NCBI RefSeq assembly: GCF_022374895.2
Contig: NZ_CP092423.2
Location: 868,001 to 932,000, forward strand
Reading direction: 5' to 3'
Source: Mycobacterium lentiflavum
GTDB lineage: Bacteria; Actinomycetota; Actinomycetes; Mycobacteriales; Mycobacteriaceae
Length of the DNA stretch: 64,000 nucleotides
The position numbers and the translations under genes are program-made. Under the pieces are notes generated by a model, which saw nothing but the letters and a program-made list of their open reading frames with translations, did not search any database and was not told the origin of the DNA. Positions within the stretch are counted from its first letter, which is position 1. Every line of letters starts with the position of its first letter. Positions 35,641 through 45,581 of the stretch are shown here, piece after piece.

Positions 35641-36474
35641 TTAGACGTGCTCGCCTCGGTGTTTACCGAGATCGTTTTGGGAATTGCCCCAGCGCAGACC
35701 GACGTCGGTCGGTGCGTCGAGCTGCCGGGCACGCCAGCGATCCTGAGTTTCGGCCACCGCGTTGTTGATTCGTTCGATCTCGGTGCGGAACACGTCGGCG
35801 CGCGTTTCCTTGCTCGCGTAGTGGAAGTAGGTCAGCAGGCTGCGTAGTAGTTCCAGTTTCTGCTTTTCCCGCTTGGCCAGGTCGTGCGTCGTCATCAACT
35901 CGATGCGCTGCACCGGCGGCAAGGCATCCCAGTCCAGCACCACGTTGGTCTCCAGCGGCTGGCGCTCGCGCTCCCAGAACCGCCACCCGCGCGGCTTGTC
36001 GGGGCGGTCGTAGTAGACCACCTTCCCGGTGAAGCGAGATTCGATGCCGCCGCCGATTTCGCCACGGTCGAGAGCGGAATCCCAGACCATCCGCCACTCC
36101 TGACCGGGCGCGAGTACCGGCAATTCGCTGGGCAGCTGCAGTTCGACCACTTCGGCATAGCCGTCGGTGGAGTTCTCGTATTCGGCCACCGTCGGCGGAC
36201 TCGCAAAGGAAAAGCGGATGTCGTAGGCGGCGGTACGGCCGAAATTGCGGACGACCAGCTCGATCACGTGCCAGTCCGCGGCGTGCGGCTCCATCAGCAT
36301 GCCCACATGGGGCCGAGTCTGCTCGGAGGCCAGTCGGCGGTTGCGGCTGATCTGATGATTGGCAAAGACCAGGGCGATCACGCCGAGCGCAATCGCCGCC
36401 CACGCCGCCCATGCCAACCAGATGCTGGACTCAACATCGGTGAACCCGTGCCAGCTGCCCTGGATCCACCCCAT
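35641..36474 (-). CDS. Conserved membrane-anchored hypothetical protein
   Basis: 277 residues from the ATG at 36474; GGAGGG lies 9-10 bases upstream. An ATG at 36483 has no spacer from that site. One N-terminal membrane helix (SIWLAWAAWAAIALGVIALVFA) precedes a soluble domain with an Ig-like stretch (HVIELVVRNFGRTAAYDIRFSF) and a charged coiled-coil-like C terminus (KREKQKLELLRSLL). The position and size match Rv0633c. No known function. It ends 25 bp before echA3. Confidence 0.8.
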   Translation of the reverse strand: MGWIQGSWHGFTDVESSIWLAWAAWAAIALGVIALVFANHQISRNRRLASEQTRPHVGMLMEPHAADWHVIELVVRNFGRTAAYDIRFSFASPPTVAEYENSTDGYAEVVELQLPSELPVLAPGQEWRMVWDSALDRGEIGGGIESRFTGKVVYYDRPDKPRGWRFWERERQPLETNVVLDWDALPPVQRIELMTTHDLAKREKQKLELLRSLLTYFHYASKETRADVFRTEIERINNAVAETQDRWRARQLDAPTDVGLRWGNSQNDLGKHRGEHV

Positions 36475-36573
36475 GGAATCCATCCCTCCGCTTATATCAC
36501 AGCGATGTGCACCCGAAATTCTGCTGGCCCGGCTGCGGAATCGCAATGACGATGGCTACTACATGGCTATTAC

Positions 36574-37296
36574 TCAGCCGCCCATCAACATTCGCCACTG
36601 ATCCAGGTTGGTGGCGCGATACACGTAGTTCGAACGCTTGACCTCGGCCAGCGACGCGCTCGGGTCGGTGGAATACCAGTGCCCCGGAAAAACGGTCGGG
36701 TCGCCGGGCAGCGCCGCCAGCTGCTGCAGGCTGCGGTACATCTCGTCGGAGTCGCCACCGGGAAAGTCGGTACGCCCGCAGCCGTCCAGGAAGAGGGTGT
36801 CACCGGCGACCAGCCGGCCGTCCAGCAGGAAGCACTGGCTACCCGGCGTATGGCCCGGGGTGTGCAACAGTTCGATCTCGATAGCGCCGATGCTGATCTT
36901 GTCGCCGTGCTCGTGCGGGGTCAGGTCGTCGACGCCGATCCCGGTGACCCGCGAAACCCAAAGCGCCTCGTAGGTATTCACATGCACCGGCACACTGGTC
37001 CGCTCCAGTAGGTCGGCCAGGCCGTTGAGTTCGAAGCCCATCATCGAGCCACCCACGTGGTCCGGATGATGGTGGGTGACCAGTACACCGGACAGGCGCA
37101 TGCCGTCGGCTTCGGCCGCGTCGACCAGCTCGCCGGCGGCATATGCCGGGTCGACCACCACGCAGTCGCCGGTCTGACGGTCACCGATCAGATACGCGAA
37201 ATTGCGCATTTGGGCGGCCATCATGTCGCCGGCGGCGAAATCGCGACCGGAGAGCAGTTGCCGGAAATACAGTCGGTCCGCTGACGAATCTGTCAC
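36574..37296 (-). CDS. Metallo-beta-lactamase fold hydrolase (glyoxalase II-like)
   Basis: 240 residues from a GTG at 37296. The metal-binding signature VTHHHPDHVGG (H-x-H-x-D-H) is followed by the later ligands HTPGHTPGSQCF (His), LVAGDTLF (Asp) and FPGHWYSTDPS (His). The full zinc set is present. The position matches Rv0634c. Glyoxalase II hydrolyses S-lactoyl thiols; in mycobacteria the thiol would be mycothiol rather than glutathione, which is inference. Confidence 0.9.
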   Translation of the reverse strand: MTDSSADRLYFRQLLSGRDFAAGDMMAAQMRNFAYLIGDRQTGDCVVVDPAYAAGELVDAAEADGMRLSGVLVTHHHPDHVGGSMMGFELNGLADLLERTSVPVHVNTYEALWVSRVTGIGVDDLTPHEHGDKISIGAIEIELLHTPGHTPGSQCFLLDGRLVAGDTLFLDGCGRTDFPGGDSDEMYRSLQQLAALPGDPTVFPGHWYSTDPSASLAEVKRSNYVYRATNLDQWRMLMGG

Positions 37297-37406
37297 CGCA
37301 TCAGACTATGACCCGGCGAACCGACCTGACATTCGGGCGCATCACCGCCCGTCAACCGCGCTTTCGCCGAACGGTTCGGTCGGTGCTGCGTGGGTATTGT
37401 TGCTCC

Positions 37407-37616
37407 ATGCTCAAAAAGGTCGAAATCGAGATTGACGACGACCTGGTGCAAGAGGCAATACGTCGCTATCACCTGGCCGATGCGCGCGAGGTCGTGCACC
37501 TGGCACTGCGGACCCTGCTCGACGCGGAGGACGCAGATGGCGACCAACAGGACATTTACGACGAGTTCAGCGACCTCAGCGCATGGCAACCACACCGCAA
37601 CAGCGACGGCGGCTGA
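37407..37616 (+). CDS. Lone VapB-like antitoxin
   Basis: 69 residues. The ribbon-helix-helix VapB pattern KKVEIEIDDDLVQEAIRRYHLADAREVVHLALRTLL is plain. The acidic C-terminal tail (DEFSDLSAWQPHR) is where VapC normally binds. No VapC PIN-domain gene follows; tRNA-Thr comes next. The position matches Rv0634A. Divergent from the glyoxalase II-like gene, with 110 bp between starts. Confidence 0.8.
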   Translation: MLKKVEIEIDDDLVQEAIRRYHLADAREVVHLALRTLLDAEDADGDQQDIYDEFSDLSAWQPHRNSDGG

Positions 37617-37631
37617 ACGCCTGCTTGTGGT

Positions 37632-37661
37632 TTGGTGCGGTCGCGCGTCGCGCTGTACCCT
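37632..37661 (+). promoter_or_regulatory. Likely promoter of the tRNA-Thr / tRNA-Met / rpmG2 / had unit
   Basis: TTGGTG (37632-37637), an 18-base spacer and TACCCT (37656-37661) resemble a housekeeping sigma promoter. It ends 40 bp before tRNA-Thr, so the tRNAs and the following rpmG2-hadABC may be transcribed from it. Confidence 0.4.
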
Positions 37662-37701
37662 CTTTTAGGCCCGAGGCAAGACTGACCGCTACGGGTTCCA
37701 G

Positions 37702-37774
37702 GCCCCCTTAGCTCAGTCGGTAGAGCGTTTCCATGGTAAGGAAAAGGTCAACGGTTCGATTCCGTTAGGGGGCT
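37702..37774 (+). tRNA. tRNA-Thr (GGT)
   Basis: 73 bases. Acceptor strands GCCCCCT and AGGGGGC pair fully. The anticodon loop CATGGTAA gives GGT. The T-arm ACGGTTCGATTCCGT is intact and the discriminator is U. No CCA is encoded. Confidence 0.97.
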
Positions 37775-37810
37775 CGGCGGACGCCGAACAGGCGGACGGC
37801 GCGTACCAGA

Positions 37811-37884
<74 letters not shown>

Positions 37885-37919
37885 CAACACAACAACGTGA
37901 CGTGTGAAAGAGAATCGAA

Positions 37920-38087
37920 ATGGCTTCCAGTACCGATGTGCGGCCGAAGATCACTTTGGCCTGCGAGGTGTGCAAACACCGCAACTACATCACCAAGAAG
38001 AACCGCCGCAACGACCCGGACCGGCTAGAGCTGAAGAAGTTCTGCCCGAACTGCGGCCAGCACCAGGCGCACCGCGAGACGCGCTAA
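37920..38087 (+). CDS. rpmG2: 50S ribosomal protein L33
   Basis: 55 residues, zinc-binding (C+) form with CEVC and CPNC pairs (Cys15/18 and Cys43/46). The sequence is typical of mycobacterial L33-2 ([20 protein letters not shown]). It sits between tRNA-Met and hadA, as in M. tuberculosis. The start ATG is preceded by AGAGAATCGAA, a weak ribosome site. Confidence 0.95.
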   Translation: MASSTDVRPKITLACEVCKHRNYITKKNRRNDPDRLELKKFCPNCGQHQAHRETR

Positions 38088-38134
38088 TTATCTCTAGCCG
38101 TTTAGCTGAAATTGACCAGGTAGGTTTTGAAGCC

Positions 38135-38614
38135 GTGCCGTTGACCAGAGACCTAGTCGGGATGCATTACCGGTATCCCGACTACTACGAGGTGGAGCGG
38201 GAAAAAATCCGCGAGTACGCGGTCGCCGTGCAGAACAACGACGCCTACTTCTCCCAGGAGGAGGCTGCTGCCGAGCTCGGCTACAAGGGGCTGCTGGCGC
38301 CGTTGACGTTCTGCTGCGTGTTCGGCTACCAGGCGCAGTCGGCGTTCTTCAAGCACGCCAATATCGCCGTCACCGACGCGCAGATCGTCCAGGTCGACCA
38401 GATTCTCAAGTACTTCAAGCCGCTCGTCGCGGGCGACCGGCTCTACTGCGACGTGTACGTGGACTCGATGCGCATCTCGCACGGTACCCAGATCGTCGTG
38501 ACTAAGAACATCATCACCGACGAGGCCGGTGACATCGTGCAGGAGACCTACACGACCCTGGCGGGCCGTGCCGGTGAGAACGGAGAAGAGGGATTTACTG
38601 ATGCCACTGCGTGA
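38135..38614 (+). CDS. hadA: (3R)-hydroxyacyl-ACP dehydratase subunit HadA
   Basis: 159 residues from a GTG at 38135; this start aligns with the M. tuberculosis protein (VGMHYRYPDYYEVEREKIREYAV). HadA is the substrate-lipid-binding, non-catalytic hotdog subunit that pairs with HadB. It dehydrates hydroxyacyl chains in FAS-II, elongating meromycolate. Cys61, whose substitution gives thiacetazone resistance in M. tuberculosis, is kept (FCCVFGY), here next to a second cysteine at 60. The 3' end overlaps hadB by 14 bp. Confidence 0.95.
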   Translation: MPLTRDLVGMHYRYPDYYEVEREKIREYAVAVQNNDAYFSQEEAAAELGYKGLLAPLTFCCVFGYQAQSAFFKHANIAVTDAQIVQVDQILKYFKPLVAGDRLYCDVYVDSMRISHGTQIVVTKNIITDEAGDIVQETYTTLAGRAGENGEEGFTDATA

Positions 38615-39029
38615 GTTCAGCTCGGTGAAGGTGGGCGACCAGCTTCCGGAGAAGACCTACCCGCTCACGCGCCAGGATCTGGTGAACTACGCGGGAGTGT
38701 CGGGGGACTTGAACCCGATCCACTGGGACGACGAGATCGCCAAGGTTGTCGGGCTGGACACCGCGATCGCGCACGGCATGCTCACGATGGGGATCGGCGG
38801 CGGCTATGTCACGTCGTGGGTCGGGGACCCCGGTGCCGTCACCGAGTACAACGTGCGGTTCACGGCCGTGGTGCCGGTGCCCAACGACGGCAAGGGCGCT
38901 GAGCTGGTATTCAGCGGCCGGGTCAAGTCGGCTGACCCGGAGACCAAGTCGGTGACCATCGCGATCAGCGCGACCACCGGCGGTAAAAAGATCTTCGGAC
39001 GGGCAGTCGCGTCGGCCAAGTTGGCGTAA
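38601..39029 (+). CDS. hadB: (3R)-hydroxyacyl-ACP dehydratase catalytic subunit HadB
   Basis: 142 residues, equal to M. tuberculosis HadB. The hydratase-2 catalytic Asp36 and His41 are in GDLNPIHWDD, and the oxyanion segment AIAHGMLTMGIGGGY follows. Forms HadAB and HadBC heterodimers of the FAS-II mycolate cycle. Starts inside hadA, so expression is coupled. Confidence 0.96.
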   Translation: MPLREFSSVKVGDQLPEKTYPLTRQDLVNYAGVSGDLNPIHWDDEIAKVVGLDTAIAHGMLTMGIGGGYVTSWVGDPGAVTEYNVRFTAVVPVPNDGKGAELVFSGRVKSADPETKSVTIAISATTGGKKIFGRAVASAKLA

Positions 39030-39032
39030 CCC

Positions 39033-39548
39033 ATGGCGCTCAAGACTGATATTCGCGGCATGATCTGGCGGTACCCGGACTACTTCGTGGTAGGCCGTGA
39101 GCAGATTCGTGAGTTCGCCCGGGCCATCAAGAACGAGCACCCGGCCTTCTACGAGGAAGCCGCGGCGGCCGAACTCGGTTACGACTCGATCCTTGCCCCG
39201 CTGACCCTCGTCACGATCTTCGCCAAGTACGTCCAGCTGGATTTCTTCCGCCACGTCGATCTGGGTATGGAAAGCCTGGTGATTGTCCAGGTCGAGCAGC
39301 GCTTCGTCTTCAACAGGGCGGTCCAGGCGGGCGACAAGCTGTGGGGCCGGATGGACGTCGAGTCGGTCAACGAGCGATTCGGCGCCGACATCGTCGTTAC
39401 CAAGAACATCTGCACCGACGACAACGGTGAGGTCGTGATGGTGGCCTACACGACGTTGATGGGGCAATACCGGGACGAATCGAACGACGATGATCCCGTT
39501 AAGCTCAGATGGGACCACGAATCCGGGCAGGTCGTCAGGACCGCGTAA
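39033..39548 (+). CDS. hadC: (3R)-hydroxyacyl-ACP dehydratase subunit HadC
   Basis: 171-residue paralogue of HadA (IRGMIWRYPDYFVVGREQIREFA, ELGYDSILAPLTLVTIFAKYVQ). The HadBC heterodimer acts on longer acyl chains late in meromycolate elongation and affects oxygenated mycolates. The start lies 3 bp after the hadB stop. The gene ends before the tRNA-Trp region. Confidence 0.95.
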   Translation: MALKTDIRGMIWRYPDYFVVGREQIREFARAIKNEHPAFYEEAAAAELGYDSILAPLTLVTIFAKYVQLDFFRHVDLGMESLVIVQVEQRFVFNRAVQAGDKLWGRMDVESVNERFGADIVVTKNICTDDNGEVVMVAYTTLMGQYRDESNDDDPVKLRWDHESGQVVRTA

Positions 39549-39697
39549 TTAGTATCTGACTCCCGTGCCGATGTACACTCGGACCTCGGGGTTTTCCCAT
39601 TACAGCGCGCTGTCCATAGGTTCGGCGATACCGAACGGAGAGCGCGCGCGTCATGTAGGCCCCGGAAGGTAAGCGCAGGTTGGCCTGCCAACCGCGA

Positions 39698-39770
<73 letters not shown>

Positions 39771-39909
39771 CAAAAGGCGAAACGTGCGACGACGACGCTG
39801 GCCGCAACGGCCTGAGGAGGAGTCGGACGCCAGAAGACGTGCCATGCTGGACACTGACCGGTCAGCACGGAACGAATCGCGAGATAGCGAGCGAACAAAG
39901 GAGCATGCG

Positions 39910-40380
39910 GTGAGCGACGAGGGCCTCGACGTCCCTGCTGCCAACGACGCCGCACGCGACGGCGGTGACACCGACGACAGCGCCAGCGGTGGCCGGACAG
40001 CCGTGGTGACCAAGCCTGCGACGCGTCCGCAACGGCCAACCGGCAAGCGGTCCCGGCAGCGGGTGGCGGATGCCGGGGACGACGTCGACGTCGAGTCGTC
40101 GGACGATGCCGAGGACTCCAAGAAGTCCGCCGCCAAAAAGGCCGCCGCCAAGAAGACCAAGAAGCCGAAGAAACCCGGGGACCGCACGGCCAATCCGTTC
40201 GTCTTCGTCTACAACTACCTCAAGCAGGTCGTTGCGGAGATGCGGAAGGTGATCTGGCCGAACCGCAAGCAGATGCTCACCTACACCTCCGTGGTGCTGG
40301 TGTTCCTCGCCTTCATGGTGGCGCTGGTCGGCCTGGCTGATTTGGGCCTGACCAAGCTTGTGCTGCTGGTGTTCGGCTGA
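39910..40380 (+). CDS. secE: Preprotein translocase subunit SecE
   Basis: 156 residues from a GTG preceded by AAAGGAG. A long, charged, Lys/Ala-rich cytosolic N-terminal region ([13 protein letters not shown] to KKPKKPG) precedes the conserved SecE core [40 protein letters not shown] with one membrane helix. It stabilises SecY in the translocon. Followed by nusG, the standard order. Confidence 0.95.
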   Translation: MSDEGLDVPAANDAARDGGDTDDSASGGRTAVVTKPATRPQRPTGKRSRQRVADAGDDVDVESSDDAEDSKKSAAKKAAAKKTKKPKKPGDRTANPFVFVYNYLKQVVAEMRKVIWPNRKQMLTYTSVVLVFLAFMVALVGLADLGLTKLVLLVFG

Positions 40381-40394
40381 GCTTAGAGAGATAG

Positions 40395-41183
<789 letters not shown>

Positions 41184-41184
41184 C

Positions 41185-41212
41185 CAGCCATCCCGTTCGC
41201 CGGAACGGCTGG
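41185..41212 (+). other. Hairpin between nusG and rplK
   Basis: CCGTTC (41194-41199) and GAACGG (41204-41209) pair around GCCG, with CCAG and CTGG extending the stem outside a small bulge. It lies directly after the nusG stop. It may be an attenuator or part of the L1-binding leader of the rplK-rplA mRNA; L1 autoregulation is known in other bacteria, but this site is unproven. Confidence 0.35.
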
Positions 41213-41244
41213 ATGCATAAACCAGGAAGGAACGTCAAAATCTC

Positions 41245-41673
41245 ATGGCCCCGAAGAAGAAAGTCGTTGGGCTGATCAAGCTCCAGATCGTGGCGGGACA
41301 GGCAAACCCTGCGCCGCCGGTGGGACCCGCGCTCGGCCAGCACGGTGTGAACATCATGGAGTTCTGCAAGGCATACAACGCCGCGACGGAAAGCCAGCGC
41401 GGCAATGTGATCCCGGTGGAGATCACGGTCTACGAAGACCGCAGCTTCACCTTCGCGCTCAAGACGCCGCCCGCCGCGAAGCTGCTGTTGAAGGCCGCCG
41501 GCGTCGGCAAGGGCTCGGCCGAGCCGCACAAGACCAAGGTCGCCAAGGTCACCTGGGACCAGGTCCGCGAGATCGCCGAGACCAAGAAGACCGATCTCAA
41601 CGCCAACGACATCGACGCTGCCGCCAAGATCATCGCCGGTACCGCCCGGTCGATGGGCATCACCGTTGAATAG
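41245..41673 (+). CDS. rplK: 50S ribosomal protein L11
   Basis: 142 residues. Typical start [42 protein letters not shown], then [18 protein letters not shown] and the C-terminal rRNA-binding domain. The signature region GTARSMGI ends the protein. Forms the GTPase-associated centre of the large subunit. The ATG at 41245 has AGGAAGGA upstream. Confidence 0.97.
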   Translation: MAPKKKVVGLIKLQIVAGQANPAPPVGPALGQHGVNIMEFCKAYNAATESQRGNVIPVEITVYEDRSFTFALKTPPAAKLLLKAAGVGKGSAEPHKTKVAKVTWDQVREIAETKKTDLNANDIDAAAKIIAGTARSMGITVE

Positions 41674-41757
41674 ATCTGCATAACCCTCAGCTCCACCCCG
41701 TGGGAGGGCTGGCTTCGGCCCGAATAACCACGACCCCAACACAGATTGGATCGATCA

Positions 41758-42465
41758 ATGAGCAAGAACAGCAAGGCATACCGCGCGGCCGCCGAGAAGG
41801 TGGATCGCGACAACCTGTACACCCCGCTTCAGGCGGCCAAGCTCGCCAAGGAGACGGGCTCGACGAAGCAGGACTCGACCGTCGAGGTGGCGATCCGGCT
41901 CGGCGTCGACCCGCGCAAGGCGGACCAGATGGTCCGTGGCACGGTCAACCTCCCGCACGGCACCGGTAAGACGGCCCGGGTCGCGGTGTTCGCCGTCGGT
42001 GACAAGGCCGAAGAGGCCACCGCCGCGGGTGCCGACATCGTGGGCAGCGACGACCTGATCGAGAAGATCCAGGGCGGCTTCCTCGAGTTCGACGCCGCGA
42101 TCGCCACGCCGGACCAGATGGCCAAGGTCGGTCGCATCGCGCGCATCCTCGGCCCGCGCGGCCTGATGCCGAACCCCAAGACCGGCACGGTGACGCCGGA
42201 CATCGCCAAGGCCGTCAACGACATCAAGGGCGGAAAGATCAACTTCCGCATCGACAAGCAGGCCAACCTGCACTTCGTGATCGGCAAGGCGTCGTTCGAC
42301 GAGAAGAACCTCGCGGAGAACTACGGCGCCGCGATCGACGAGGTGCTGCGGCTCAAGCCGTCGTCGTCGAAGGGTCGCTACCTGAAGAAGATCACCGTGT
42401 CGACGACCACCGGCCCGGGCATTCCGGTCGACCCGGCCGTCACCCGTAACTTCACCGAGGCCTAG
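41758..42465 (+). CDS. rplA: 50S ribosomal protein L1
   Basis: 235 residues, the same as M. tuberculosis L1, starting [22 protein letters not shown]. Characteristic [16 protein letters not shown] and [19 protein letters not shown]. Part of the L1 stalk that helps release tRNA from the E site, and probably translational regulator of rplKA. The ATG at 41758 was chosen over an in-frame ATG four codons earlier. Converges with the sigma-factor gene. Confidence 0.97.
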   Translation: MSKNSKAYRAAAEKVDRDNLYTPLQAAKLAKETGSTKQDSTVEVAIRLGVDPRKADQMVRGTVNLPHGTGKTARVAVFAVGDKAEEATAAGADIVGSDDLIEKIQGGFLEFDAAIATPDQMAKVGRIARILGPRGLMPNPKTGTVTPDIAKAVNDIKGGKINFRIDKQANLHFVIGKASFDEKNLAENYGAAIDEVLRLKPSSSKGRYLKKITVSTTTGPGIPVDPAVTRNFTEA

Positions 42466-42501
42466 TCACTTCACGTCGAGCGTCGATGCGTTCGGCGCGA
42501 G

Positions 42502-43719
42502 TTAGCCCCCACACTCGGCGATACGTCGTCGCAGGAAGTCGCGCCCCGACTCAGATCCGCCTGCCTCCAACGCCGTTCGATACCAGGTGAGCGCTTCGGC
42601 GGGCCGTCCGGCGCGCCGCAGCAGATCGGCCCTTACCGTCGCGACCAGATTCGAGCGGGTCAGCCGGGGATCGCGCGCCACCTCGTCCAGCGCCAAAAGC
42701 CCGGCCTCGGGGCCGTCGCGCAAGCCCACCGCCATTGCGCGGTTGGCGCCCGCCACCGGCGAACCCGTCAGCTCCAGCAGCCGATCGTAGGCCGCGCAAA
42801 TGGTGACCCAGTCGGTCTGCTCCCATGACGGCGCTGTCGCGTGCACCGCGGCGATCACGGCCTGGGGCAGATACGGGCCTGTCGAACCCTCGGCCGTCCG
42901 CAACCGGTCCAGCCCGCGCGCGATGCGGCCGCGGTCCCACTTGCTGCGGTCCTGATCTTCCAATGGCACCAGCATCCCGCTGTGGTCGATCCGCGTCGCT
43001 CGCCGCGAGTCGTGCAGCAGGGTCAGCGCGGCCAAGGCGTGGGCCTCACGCTCGATCGGCATCAGCGCGCACAACTCGCCGGCCAGCCGGACGCCCTCGT
43101 CGCACAATTCGTCGCGGATCGCCTTCGAACCGGTCGTCGACCAATACCCCTCGGTGAAGACCGAATAGATACAACCGAGCACGTGTGGTGTCCGTTCGGG
43201 CAGCAGTTGCGCAGGTGGTACCCGCAGCGGGATGTTGGCGTGACGAATCTTGTTCTTGGCGCGGGTGATTCGTTGACCGACGGCGGTGTCCGTCTGCAAC
43301 AGAGCCCGGGCGATCTCGGCGACGGTCAATCCGGACACCAGCCGCAGCGTCAGCGCCAGTTGCGACTGCCGGTCCAGTGCCGGATGGGCACAGGTGAACA
43401 TCATCCGCAGCTCGTCGTCGCGAACCGGATGCGGATCGGTGTGCTCGGTGCGGGCCTTGATCTCGTCCACGAACGCCGCCAATTCCTTTCCGGGACGAAC
43501 AGATTCGCGGCGCAGCCGATCCCGGGCACGGTTGCGCGCAACGGTTACCAACCACCCGCCGGGGCTGTCGGGCACACCGTCGCGGGGCCAGTTGCGCAGC
43601 GCCTCGGCGCAGGCCTCCTGGACGGCGTCTTCGGCGACGGTGAGGTCTCCGGACCATCGCGCGAGCGCGGCGACGGCGGGACCCCATTCCCGGCGGAAGA
43701 CGCCGTCCAGGTTGGTCAT
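42502..43719 (-). CDS. ECF-type RNA polymerase sigma factor with long C-terminal extension
   Basis: 405 residues. Sigma region 2 (WSGDLTVAEDAVQEACAEALRNWPRDGVPDSPGGWLVTVARNRARDRLRR) and region 4 (LALTLRLVSGLTVAEIARALLQTDTAVGQRITRAKNKIR) are clear. The C-terminal ~200 residues are helical repeats (REAHALAALTLLHDSRRAT, NRAMAVGLRDGPEAGLLALDEV) typical of ECF factors that pair with YCII-domain proteins instead of membrane anti-sigmas. Encoded 9 bp downstream of such a YCII gene. Regulon unknown. Confidence 0.92.
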   Translation of the reverse strand: MTNLDGVFRREWGPAVAALARWSGDLTVAEDAVQEACAEALRNWPRDGVPDSPGGWLVTVARNRARDRLRRESVRPGKELAAFVDEIKARTEHTDPHPVRDDELRMMFTCAHPALDRQSQLALTLRLVSGLTVAEIARALLQTDTAVGQRITRAKNKIRHANIPLRVPPAQLLPERTPHVLGCIYSVFTEGYWSTTGSKAIRDELCDEGVRLAGELCALMPIEREAHALAALTLLHDSRRATRIDHSGMLVPLEDQDRSKWDRGRIARGLDRLRTAEGSTGPYLPQAVIAAVHATAPSWEQTDWVTICAAYDRLLELTGSPVAGANRAMAVGLRDGPEAGLLALDEVARDPRLTRSNLVATVRADLLRRAGRPAEALTWYRTALEAGGSESGRDFLRRRIAECGG

Positions 43720-43728
43720 TGCGGACGG

Positions 43729-44427
43729 TTAGAGTCCCGAGATTCCCGCGAGCTGCCGCAACTGCACCGTCGAGGCGGGAATCATCGACGCGATCTTGAT
43801 GGCCTCGTCGCGATCCGCCGCACCCAATAGGTAAATGCCGGTGGCGATTTCGGCGCCTTCCACATAGGGCCCGTCGGTGATCAGGACCTCGCCGTCGCGC
43901 ACCCGCACGGTCGTCGCGGTGGACCGATCATGCAACGCGGCGCCGCCGACAATGTGGTCGCCGGCGGCCGCGTGCAGGTCCGCGTGCTTGGCCGCCACCG
44001 CGTCCCATTCCGGCGTGCCGGGGGTGTGTGCCTTCTCGGCCGGTTCCAGCAGCAGCGCCAGCCAGTCGTTGCCGGTGAGCGGGCGGGACGGCTCCAGCGC
44101 GTGGACCGCGGGCCACACCTCGACGGCCCCATACGTGGCGAGCGGGATATCGCGCGCCAGGGCAAGCGCCTCGTCGAGGTTTTCCGCTTCGAACACGTAA
44201 TAGCCGCAGGCCACCTCGGCGGACTCGGCGAACGGGCCATCGGTGACCACTCGGGTGTCCGGGCCGCCGGTGATGACCGCCGCGCCGGCGGCGGGCGCCA
44301 GCGCGTCTCCGGACTTGATCGCCGGGCCGGCCTTGGCGTGGAAGCTCTCCCACGCCGCCATCGCGGTGGCCGGGTCGTCGGGTGTGCGGTCTTGCTCTTT
44401 GCTGATCAACAGCGCGAAATACTGCAT
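43729..44427 (-). CDS. Double YCII-domain protein, sigma-factor partner
   Basis: 232 residues from the ATG at 44427 with GGAGG 8 bases upstream. Two similar halves: first MQYFALLISKEQ to TDGPFAESAEVACGYYVFEAENLDEAL, second LLLEPAEKAH to TDGPYVEGAEIATGIYLLGAADRDEAI. Both keep the TDGP motif typical of YCII/DGPF proteins. In known loci these small proteins accompany ECF sigma genes, perhaps as sensors; activity unknown. Divergently placed about 110 bp from mmaA4. Confidence 0.9.
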   Translation of the reverse strand: MQYFALLISKEQDRTPDDPATAMAAWESFHAKAGPAIKSGDALAPAAGAAVITGGPDTRVVTDGPFAESAEVACGYYVFEAENLDEALALARDIPLATYGAVEVWPAVHALEPSRPLTGNDWLALLLEPAEKAHTPGTPEWDAVAAKHADLHAAAGDHIVGGAALHDRSTATTVRVRDGEVLITDGPYVEGAEIATGIYLLGAADRDEAIKIASMIPASTVQLRQLAGISGL

Positions 44428-44539
44428 GTTCGTCACCTCCGATAGCGAGCGAAGCCTCGTGCTCCACTCTCTACCTATCCGACGAACGACGCAGCCCTAA
44501 TCCGACAGCGCGGAGAAAATCAGGCCAACGAGGCCTCTA

Positions 44540-45436
44540 CTAGTTTGCGGCACCCGGCTTGAGGTAGGTCACCAGGCTGCAGTCCAGCATCTCGTCGCCG
44601 AAGTAGTGCTCGCAGCCGCGTAGATACTTCATGTAGCGCTCGTAGACCTCTTCGGACGTGACCTCGATGGCCTTGTCCTTGTTGGACTCCAGCGTGTCAC
44701 CCCAGATGTGCAGCGTCTTGACGTAGTGGGCGCGCAGTGAAAACGGTTCGGGGACAACAAAACCCGCCTTCTCGCCGTGCTCGACCATCATCTCGGTGGT
44801 CGGCAGGCGTCCGCCCGGGAAGATCTCGGTGACGATGAACTTGATGAAGCGCACGGTCTCGAAGGTCAGCTTCTTGCCGCGGGCGTTCAGGTTGTAGGGG
44901 TGATAGCTGACGCTACTTTGCACGGTCATCCGGCCGTCGTCGGGCATGATGTCGAACGTCCGCTTGAAGAAGTCGTCGTAGTTCTCGTGCCCGAAGTGCT
45001 CGAACGCCTCGATCGACACGATCCGGTCAACGGGCTCGGTGAAGTCTTCCCAGTTCTGCAGCCGCACCTCGCGCGTGCGGTTGGTGTCTAGTCCGCCCAG
45101 CACCTGCTCGCAGCGGGCGTGCTGATTCTTCGACAGGGTCAGGCCGATGACGTTGACGTCGTAGCGCTCCACGGCGCGGCGCATGGTGGTGCCCCACCCG
45201 CAGCCGATGTCCAGCAGGGTCATGCCGGGTTTGAGGTCCAGCTTGTCCAGGTTGAGGTCGATCTTTGCGTATTGAGCCTCTTCGAGGGTCAGGTCGGACG
45301 GCTCGAAGTACGCGCAACTGTAGGTCCGGGTGGGGTCCTGGAACAGCGCGAAGAAATCGTCGGAGACGTCGTAGTGCGCCTGGATGTCTTCCGAACGCGT
45401 TCGGATCTTCGTCGCACTAGTCGGTTGCTCTGCCAT
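44540..45436 (-). CDS. mmaA4: Hydroxymycolate synthase / mycolic acid methyltransferase MmaA4
   Basis: 298 residues, close to M. tuberculosis MmaA4 along its length ([37 protein letters not shown] and C-terminal [10 protein letters not shown]). SAM motif I is [29 protein letters not shown]. It introduces the methyl-and-hydroxyl group at the distal meromycolate position, precursor of keto- and methoxy-mycolates. First in the minus-strand cluster with respect to rplA; expressed from upstream of 45436. Confidence 0.95.
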   Translation of the reverse strand: MAEQPTSATKIRTRSEDIQAHYDVSDDFFALFQDPTRTYSCAYFEPSDLTLEEAQYAKIDLNLDKLDLKPGMTLLDIGCGWGTTMRRAVERYDVNVIGLTLSKNQHARCEQVLGGLDTNRTREVRLQNWEDFTEPVDRIVSIEAFEHFGHENYDDFFKRTFDIMPDDGRMTVQSSVSYHPYNLNARGKKLTFETVRFIKFIVTEIFPGGRLPTTEMMVEHGEKAGFVVPEPFSLRAHYVKTLHIWGDTLESNKDKAIEVTSEEVYERYMKYLRGCEHYFGDEMLDCSLVTYLKPGAAN

Positions 45437-45581
45437 TTGCGTTTAATTCTCCTGAATTCACTGCCTTAAACCCATTGCCCGTCGTCACCCGATTGACCGG
45501 CAACGATACCCACACCTAATCGGGCTGCTTAACTATCGGTGGCGCTTTACGCCAGGCCCCCCGGCGGCCCGACCCATCAGT

